Shown here piece by piece: positions 25,385-31,291 of a stretch of 31,291 nt of DNA. The stretch's first letter is position 1, and each line of letters starts with the position of its first letter. The notes beneath the pieces are model-generated. The model saw only the letters and a list, made by a program, of their open reading frames with translations. It was not told the DNA's origin and did no database searches. Position numbers and translations under genes: made by a program. Location: assembly GCA_003427395.1 (NCBI GenBank), contig BFEA01000111.1, positions 1,027,627 to 1,058,917 on the forward strand, read 5' to 3'. The stretch comes from Chara braunii. Taxonomy: Eukaryota; Streptophyta; Charophyceae; Charales; Characeae.

Positions 25385-25396
25385 GCTTCGATACCA
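25385..25396 (-). other. Element B primer-binding site
   Basis: TGGTATCGAAGC on the minus strand, three bases past the LTR end. It differs at two positions from the tRNA-iMet site TGGTATCAGAGC seen in element A, so either decay or a different Met-tRNA match. Confidence 0.75.
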
Positions 25397-25399
25397 AAT

Positions 25400-26376
25400 T
25401 GCAAGGAAAATGAGCAACAACGAGATGACAATATCCATAATGCACAATCACATTGAAAGCCAGAAAGTATCTCAGTGTCCAGAAAGTGGCATTGCACCAG
25501 TATAACACCAATGAAGATTTGTAACACTTACAACCAATGTCAATGAGAGCTTACTCTCGCTACCACCAACATAAGAGTCCAGTCCCTTCTCCCTACTTGG
25601 CGCTCGGCGCCCAGCCTACTTCCTACACGTCTACTGTCTGCCTACGAATTGACAATGCAACTGTTGACGTCAGCAGCAAACGAAGTACTTGAAGATGTCG
25701 CCCAATGCTGACCATCGCCAATACCAGGTATGTGCCCTCACATCATCATCACCATCATCCTTCTCTCTTTCCCCTGACTTACACCGTCTTCCCTCCAGAA
25801 ACTCGAAGACCACCTTTGCGCCTCACTGTAGTCCAAGCCCAACCAGCTATGGAGGCTGGGCTATGACGCTGCCCTCAGCAGCGCCGCGCTTCCTGCACGA
25901 TCGCACGCGCACAACACCTTGCCCTTAGCGCTCAGCAGCACGCGAGCAATTGCTCAAGCAGCGCTGCCGCATCATCTGGCAAGTGTCAAAATGAGAGCCC
26001 AAGCAACAAGCTCTCTCCTATATGGAAAGAGCCTGCATTATCCGGTAGCCTGACTGGCCTGGGCCTCTGCCCATAAGCTTTCGGTAGGCCCCAGGAGGTT
26101 GTGCCTCTGTTGCTGCTGATGAGCCTCGTTCGGTTGGGCCTCCCAACTGTCTGTGTATTAGGCTGCGATTCTTGCCTAGGGCTTGCATTTCCGGAAAGGC
26201 TTGGAAGGCCGTGGAATATCTTTGCTGCTCGGCCTGTGTTTCCCTGAACCAACTGGCGCTTCACAACTGCCTGGACCCCAAATATGAAATTGACAGCAAT
26301 GGGCCTCTTGAGATTTGTTATGCCCACCTTGCGGGCACATCTATAACAGGGGCCCCTTAGGCCTGTCGAGGACGCA
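25400..26376 (-). repeat. Element B 5' LTR, full length
   Basis: 977 bp on the minus strand, from TGCGTCCTCGACAGGCC (26376) to TTTTCCTTGCA (25400). The proximal 600 bp match the truncated LTR at 20153-20765. The distal 380 bp have no second copy in the window, so the end is set by the TG...CA rule and the primer site. Confidence 0.85.
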
Positions 26377-26378
26377 GT

Positions 26379-26843
26379 GATGATTTGCTTGATGCTGCAG
26401 GTCGATGCAAGATCTTCAACAAGTTCGACCTTAAGTCTGGTTACCACCAGATTGAAGTCGACCCTGCAGACCAGCATAAAACTGCGTTCAAAACTCACGA
26501 TGGGTTGTATGAATTTACTGTCATGCCCTTCGGCCTCAGGAATGCACCGGTCACCTTCCAAAGTCTCATGGATAAGGTGTTCCGCAGTCACATCAATCGA
26601 TTTGTTATTGTTTATTTGGATGACATACTTATCTCCAGCAAGTCGATGGAGGAGCACATGAAACACCTTGAGGAAGTGTTGCAGATCCTCAAGGATGCGC
26701 AACTCCATCTCAACTTAGAGAAATCTGAGGTTGGGAGGGACAACTTCATCTACCTTGGACATCGGTTGTGCGCTGCAGGCCTAGAGCCTGAGGCAACCAA
26801 AGTCGAGGTCATCCGGAAATGGCCTCACCGGGCAAATGTTTGA
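26379..26843 (+). pseudogene. Element A reverse transcriptase, N-terminally truncated
   Basis: RT copies the element's RNA into DNA. The frame enters at DDLLDAAGRCKIF directly after the end of element B, then KFDLKSGYHQIEV (first catalytic Asp), MPFGLRNAPVTFQ, VYLDDILIS (catalytic YLDD at 26613-26624) and YLGHRL. The fingers region normally found upstream, roughly 130 residues, is missing. A TGA at 26841-26843 stops the frame where the family continues into ELxSFLGL; ELHSFLGLMPYYHKFV is in fact encoded right after the stop. Confidence 0.92.
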
Positions 26844-26914
26844 GAGTTGCATTCTTTTCTTGGTCTCATGCCATACTATCATAAGTTTGTGCCCAAATTT
26901 TCTGTCATTGCCGG

Positions 26915-27595
26915 TTGTTGTCCAAATTAACAAGCAAGAATGTGTCTTACACGTGGGATGGGGAATGTACGGTCGTCTTCCAAGCATGGAAGGAGGCATT
27001 GGTAAGTCATCCGGTGCTCTGCACTACAGATCCCAAACTTACATTTGTAGTAACTACGGATGCGAGCTTATACGAGATCGGCGCAATGCTGCAGCAAGAT
27101 GATGGTGACGGCTTATGTCCGCTTGAGTGCTACAGCAAACGCATGCCCAGTCACAAGGTAGCTACCTCCACCTACATTAGAGAACTCTATGCCTTGAGAG
27201 AGGCACTAGATCATTGGAAACACTACCTCTTGGGTCATCATTTCAAAGTGTTCTCAGACCATAAGACTTTGAAATGGATCAAGACACAAATTAATCCGTC
27301 AACTATATTGACCCGCTGGCTGCATGAGATTGATGTGTGCGATGTTGAACTCAAACACGAGAAAGGTTGTTGCACTCCTGTTGCGGATGCTTTGTCTCGC
27401 CACCCTGAGTTAATGACTTGTCTTGTGGGCTCCTATGATCTCCTTCAGAGAGTGGAGGAACTAGTTAAGCATACCGCCAAGGACCTGAAACTCAGTCCCA
27501 TCCTTCAGCAGATCCAAGCTTACCCTAGCAGTCAGCCTGATTTCCACAAGTGTGAAGGTGTGCTCTTCCGACGTTATGGAAAGTACGACCAGTGC
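26915..27595 (+). pseudogene. Element A RNase H
   Basis: RNase H removes the RNA template during reverse transcription. After a frameshift from RT the frame reads KNVSYTWDGEC, then VVTTDASLYEIGAML (Asp), STYIRELYALREAL (Glu), KVFSDHKTLKW (Asp) and PVADALSRHPEL (Asp). All four acidic catalytic positions are therefore recognisable. The connection domain follows to about 27595 (SQPDFHKCEGVLFRRYGKYD), where the frame shifts into integrase. The catalytic module itself looks intact. Confidence 0.9.
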
Positions 27596-28569
27596 GTGTA
27601 CCCTACCATAAGCCTATCCGTACTCACTTCTTGGACTTGACTCATGGCCGTAGTGGACACTTCGGTTTTGTGAAGACATACGGAAGTCTAATGGAAAAGT
27701 TTCTATGGCCTGGGATGAAAGAAATGGCCCAAAAGTTTGTGGCTGAGTGTCAAGTTTGTCAACGCATCAAACCATCTCGGCAAAAGTCCTATGGGCTGCT
27801 GCATCCTCTTCCTATCCCTGATGGCCCTGGTGGGTTTGTCTCTATTGACTTCACGGACATGGGAAAGAAGAGCAGGAACGAATATTCACAAGTGATGGTG
27901 ATTGTCGACCACTTTTCAAAATTTCTGAATTTGATTCCATTGCCACCTCACGCCCCAACTGACCTTGTAATCGAGGAGTGTAACAAGAGGTACATTCTGC
28001 AGTATGGTCCCGTGAAGACCCTTGTGAGTGACCAGGGCACTAGGTTCATAAGTGCAGATTGGAAGGACTTCACCTCCCAGGTCTATGACATCAAACTCAA
28101 GATGACGTTTGGTCGACATCCCGAAGCCGATGGATTGGCCGAGGAGATCAAGCAGAACGTGGTCCAACTTCTCTGAGCTCTAATTGTGCCTGATCATAAC
28201 TCCTGGGATGATGAATTGTCAAGTGTGCAGGGGTTGTACAACAACTCCATACACTCCACCGAGATGATACCTAATCGGTTGCATCTCGGGTGGCAGATAT
28301 GCGCTCCCCTATCCTCTCTATCTCCTGATCAGACACCTGGTCTAACACCTGGCCAGCCTGGCTACAACGCTAAGTTTGATCGCTTGCTCAAAGTTGTTGT
28401 TGCAGCTTTGGAAAGGCGACGTAGTGCCATGATTAAGCATGCTAACAAGAACGCCAGCCTGAACCTTTCACAGTGGGAAGTTACGTCTGGGTCAAAATGT
28501 CTGAGTTTTCTGGAAAAGGTGTATCGTGAAAGCTTCTTCCTCAGTATTACGGTCCGTGGAAGGTGCTAA
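27596..28569 (+). pseudogene. Element A integrase
   Basis: The HHCC zinc region is present (LTHGRSGHFGFVKTYGSLME and AECQVCQRIKPS). The catalytic core follows with FVSIDFTDM (Asp), KTLVSDQGTRF (Asp) and HPEADGLAEEIKQN (Glu). Asp-Glu spacing is 36 residues against the family's usual 35. A stop at 28174-28176 ends this frame. The next segment, 28186-28569, continues the same protein (WDDELSSVQGLYNNSIHSTE) and reaches the C-terminal module before another break. It is close to intact compared with element B. Confidence 0.9.
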
Positions 28570-28581
28570 ACCAGGTGGGGG

Positions 28582-28995
28582 ATGATTCATTCGGTCCTTC
28601 TTAACGATCGACGTGCCTTCTCATCTGCACTGTACCCAGTCTTTCACGCATCGAAGTTGTTTCCGTATCTGTCACCTGAAACTTTCATGTATGGAGAATC
28701 GACGATCCCTCATGCAATCAATGGCGGTCACGAGATTGATAGAATTGTCGAACACAGTGGAAAGGGGAAGAACAGGCAATACAAGGTCCATTTTCTCTAT
28801 CACTGGTTAGATTATTCCTTGTGGATTTGTTACAAAGACTTGCTGCAGAGTGCCCCGCGAGTCGTCAAAGCATATGAACGACTGGTTGTCTTCAAACAAC
28901 AGCCAAAATTTACCGCTACCCTCACTCCGATGGAACATACCCGATCACTGTTTGCCATCTACGCCTGTGATGCGTTGTGCAGGGACTCTGCGTGA
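28582..28995 (+). pseudogene. Element A integrase tail with chromodomain
   Basis: PVFHASKLFPYLSPE is the usual end of the integrase C-terminal module. HEIDRIVEHSGKGKNRQYKV, then HFLYHWLDYSLWICYKDLL and VVKAYERL form a well-preserved chromodomain with its aromatic positions. This defines the element as a chromovirus. The frame differs from the preceding segment, implying a frameshift near 28570. Confidence 0.88.
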
Positions 28996-29023
28996 GTTAC
29001 TCGCTCAAAGGGACCTCGCTCTT

Positions 29024-29040
29024 GAAGAAGGGGGGGGGGT
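29024..29040 (+). other. Element A polypurine tract
   Basis: gaagaagggggggggg followed by t lies two bases before the 3' LTR start. It is the expected plus-strand primer of an LTR retrotransposon. Confidence 0.92.
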
Positions 29041-29042
29041 AG

Positions 29043-30365
29043 TGTAATGACCCGCCATAACAAAGACTGAGAACACTACTGATTTCTGAGTTCTGCCGAT
29101 GGAATGGATGCCTTGCTGAGATTCTGCTGAGTTTTCTTAGTCTGTGTGTTGCATGCTTGGTGACCGGTGTGCCTGTCTGAGTGTTTGTCGGCCTGAGTGT
29201 GTGTGTGACCCGCACCGGTACTTGCTTGTTTGGGAGGCCCGTAGGGCTGGTACTTACCTGTGGCCATGACATTCAGGGTGCAGAGGGGGAAAACACTCAA
29301 GTGGCAGGGCAAGAGGCCCGCGACACTTACAGCAGTGGAAAAACACTCAAGTAGCAGGTAGGGCGGTACCACACCAAGTAGAAGTAGATGTGCCGGGTAC
29401 TCTAGGCCGAGCAGAAGAAAACAAAAGTTGGCATTTTTAGAGGCCCAGTAGTTGTAGGCTAGGTCTAGGCGAGTACCAGTCCAACCAGTCAGAGTCTAAG
29501 GCCTGTATGGGCAATATCAGAGTCTGCAATGATGTTTCCCACCGAAAGGGAGGAGGTACCTGTTGCTTGGAGACCGCGCGGCCTAGGAAGTCACCGCCCA
29601 AGAGGCAAGCAAACCGCTATATCTCCAGGAGGAGCAAAGTGCTCCTCCTCATTCTTCCGTGTGCAAGTTTGACGGCACACTGCCTGGAGCGTTGGTTGGA
29701 GGAGCGTTGGGCATTACAGCGCTACTAAGAGGAAGGAGACCGAGAGCTCCCACCGGCTATGGTGGAGCTCTACCGGTAGGAGGACGAGGAAGAAGGGGGC
29801 TAGGAGGGAGAGTGGGGAGGTACCTACCTGTCTATGGTGGACACCATCTTCATCACCTTGTTAGGCGCGACATCTGGAAGGGCCCAATCGGGGTTGCGCC
29901 GCACCAAGAAGGCTTCAACGCAGAGTCAGGCATGGCGGCCTGAACAACAGTGAGCATAGGTGGTTTGTGTTGTTCTTTGCACAGCACGGCGAGGCCCTAG
30001 TAGTCTGCCATAGCCCTGGACTACATTAAGAGGAAGAAGAAGGGTGACCATGGCTATGGTGGACCTCATGTTGTGCCTGCAGTAGAAGAGGGATTGTACA
30101 TTGATTGATTCTGGTTCAGCCATTCAAAAACATTATCATTGTTATTTATTGTTTGAATAAGAGGGGAGGAGAAAAGGAGGAGAGAGGTTGACTGGAAGGA
30201 GGAAATTATCATTGGTCGATGTTGGTGTACATCTTTTTCTTCTTTCTTTTATCTTCTTCTTCTTCTTTCCCCCTCTTCTCTCAAGTTCATTCATTTCTTT
30301 TCGCAATTGGACGACATTGTACTTTCTCATGAATGTGTAATTCGAAATTGGCTAGGATCGTAACA
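29043..30365 (+). repeat. Element A 3' LTR
   Basis: TGTAATGACCCGCC to GGATCGTAACA, matching the 5' LTR over its full length. The (TG)n tract near its start is shorter than in the 5' copy, and the GGCCGCGCGGCC palindrome is mutated. The 10-bp hairpin is retained at 29627-29649. Confidence 0.95.
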
Positions 30366-30840
30366 AAATCCCGGTTCCCATTGTATTCTTTGTGCCTTAA
30401 TTCCTTTCTGCCTACTTACCGTTATAGGCAATCGTTTCTAACAAGTAATAAATAGAATCAATAAGTATCATAATTAATGATTTCTAGTAATGAACATTCT
30501 TCTTGATTAATCTTATTGAGAAATGTCTTCATTCTATAAAACGAATTAAATCCAATTAGAGTAATTACAGTATTCTATTCTATTACAATATATAAAATTA
30601 TAAATATAAGTATATATTATTACATTCTTATAAATCACATTATTATAATATATTATATATTTGTTAGAATATAGAGAAAAATTAAAATAGATAAAAATAG
30701 ATAATTCTACAATAATATAATATGTAAAGTAATAATAATATAATATATATCATAAATATCATTCATATAAATAATAGATACAATTCATATAAGTAGAATT
30801 CGTATAGTATAGAAATAGAGACTCGTATCTCTATTTCTGA
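30366..30840. other. Very AT-rich, organelle-like tract
   Basis: Composition changes at once beyond the LTR: from about 30430 to 30830 the sequence is almost only A and T, with no long frame. It ends with a perfect hairpin (AGAAATAGAGA 30811-30821, loop 6, TCTCTATTTCT 30828-30838). AT-rich spacers ending in such stem-loops are typical of plastid or mitochondrial DNA. Origin from organelle DNA is inference. Confidence 0.55.
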
Positions 30841-31035
30841 AACGATATTCACCAGTTCGCAGTAGCGAATGCAGATCCCAGGGCTCGATCCCTATTTCCC
30901 CATCTTACCTATGAACAGTAGTGATGTCAACCCGTAGATTTGAACCTGCGAGTTGTCGAAACGCCAGTGGTAGGTAGATTGTCGTAGGTCACAGCTTAGA
31001 AGGGAATCGAACTGTGGACTTGTAGGGTAGGAGTC
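30833..31035 (-). repeat. Right member of the inverted pair with the left end of the window
   Basis: The reverse complement aligns to 13-214. T-loop-like motifs (minus strand) start at 31013 (agttcgattc), 30946 (ggttcaaatc) and 30891 (ggatcgagcc), spaced 67 and 55 nt against 68 and 54 in the left copy. The flank beyond it differs from the left copy's flank. Confidence 0.7.
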
Positions 31036-31045
31036 TAGACAGTTC

Positions 31046-31145
31046 CGAAGTCGTAGTTGTAGGATGTCTGAAGGGTCAAGGTCGTAGTTGCTACTTACCC
31101 GAAGGGGCAAAGTCGTAGCCGCTACAGCACCGAAAGGCCAAGTCA
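31046..31145. repeat. Degenerate tandem repeats of about 30 bp
   Basis: Four imperfect units start with ccgaag/ctgaagg and contain caaggtcgtag or caaagtcgtag followed by (t/c)gctac. They start near 31045, 31069, 31099 and 31130. Confidence 0.6.
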
Positions 31146-31170
31146 GAGGTTTCTAGAAGTGGCCTTTCGG
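31130..31170. other. Perfect 11-bp hairpin
   Basis: CCGAAAGGCCA (31130-31140) is exactly complementary to TGGCCTTTCGG (31160-31170) across a 19-nt loop. It overlaps the last tandem unit. No terminator T-run follows. Confidence 0.7.
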
Positions 31171-31291
31171 AGTGAGCCTACGTTGAACAGAGGCAAGTGG
31201 TCAAGTGGTGGCAGGCCACCCTGCTGAGTCAACAGTCCCAGTTAGGCAGTCCGGTCCTGTCCAGCAAGTACCGTCTGGGACTGTGTGCACC
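31171..31291. other. Window end, nothing recognised
   Basis: Unique-looking sequence with small inverted strings such as gtcccag and ctgggac; no gene or RNA identified. Confidence 0.4.

Larger units (their letters stand above)
20153..26376 (-). mobile_element. Element B: nested antisense Ty3/gypsy chromovirus-type retrotransposon, deleted
   Basis: Read on the minus strand: 5' LTR (26376-25400), primer site, leader, gag with CCHC knuckle, protease, a remnant of RNase H, integrase with HHCC and DDE-type core, chromodomain, polypurine-like tract, and a truncated 3' LTR (20765-20153). The whole RT is missing, and stops and frameshifts disrupt the rest, so it is non-autonomous. Its right LTR end abuts element A RT codons directly (26377-26379), which places it inside A. 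Confidence 0.92.
14828..30365 (+). mobile_element. Element A: Ty3/gypsy chromovirus-type LTR retrotransposon, broken, with element B nested inside
   Basis: Two 1.33-kb direct LTRs (14828-16156, 29043-30365) bracket a tRNA-iMet primer site, gag, protease, RT, RNase H, integrase, a C-terminal chromodomain and a polypurine tract. That domain order is diagnostic of Ty3/gypsy, and the chromodomain places it with chromoviruses. Without B the element is about 9.3 kb. Coding regions carry several frameshifts and stops, and the N-terminal part of RT is absent at the point where element B begins. The bases outside the LTRs differ (catta before, aaatc after), so no target-site duplication is present. 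Confidence 0.95.

Noticed and set aside
29507-30123. ORFs inside the LTRs of element A
   Set aside because: They lie in LTR sequence on both strands and differ between the two LTR copies by frame-changing indels.

Overview
The window looks like nuclear, repeat-rich plant-lineage DNA. It contains two Ty3/gypsy chromovirus-type LTR retrotransposons with initiator-Met tRNA primer sites, a U6 snRNA-derived sequence, candidate GT-AG introns, and very long (CT)n/(GA)n, (TG)n and (TTC)n tracts. A streptophyte alga or other low-complexity-rich plant genome is the best guess from style alone; no single feature proves the species. The assembly is draft: there is one N at 9737 and a 740-bp gap at 12126-12865.

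Region 1-14827 has no intact single-exon gene. It holds a roughly 200-bp sequence that recurs inverted at the far right end, a 422-bp MITE-like element (878-1299), and decayed coding-like sequence with a tandem duplication (1842-2620). It also holds a U6-derived retropseudogene followed by a tRNA-like A/B-box module (4055-4219), a 360-bp foldback element (10983-11342), a minisatellite (10025-10276) and many microsatellites. By reading frame and splice signals I assembled two candidate multi-exon plus-strand genes, at 3491-6887 and 13513-14544. Both have phase-compatible exons. Neither product is recognised, and each has one place where an in-frame TAG must be removed by a very short intron or treated as a mutation.

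Region 14828-30365 is retroelement A (plus strand): 1.33-kb LTRs, a primer-binding site, gag with a CCHC knuckle, protease, RT, RNase H, integrase, chromodomain and a polypurine tract. It is broken by stops and frameshifts. Element B, a second chromovirus on the minus strand (20153-26376), sits between A's protease and RT. B keeps a complete 977-bp 5' LTR, but its 3' LTR is truncated and its RT is deleted. The A/B left junction carries a 23-bp copy of A's gag flanked by duplicated LTR sequence, the signature of template-switching repair. Together with the truncated LTR and the missing N-terminal part of A's RT, it indicates a deletion at the nesting site.

Region 30366-31291 switches abruptly from the LTR of A to very AT-rich, organelle-like sequence. 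It continues into the inverted partner of the window's left end and degenerate 30-bp tandem repeats with strong hairpins. Element A has no target-site duplication, so this right junction may be a rearrangement or a chimeric join.
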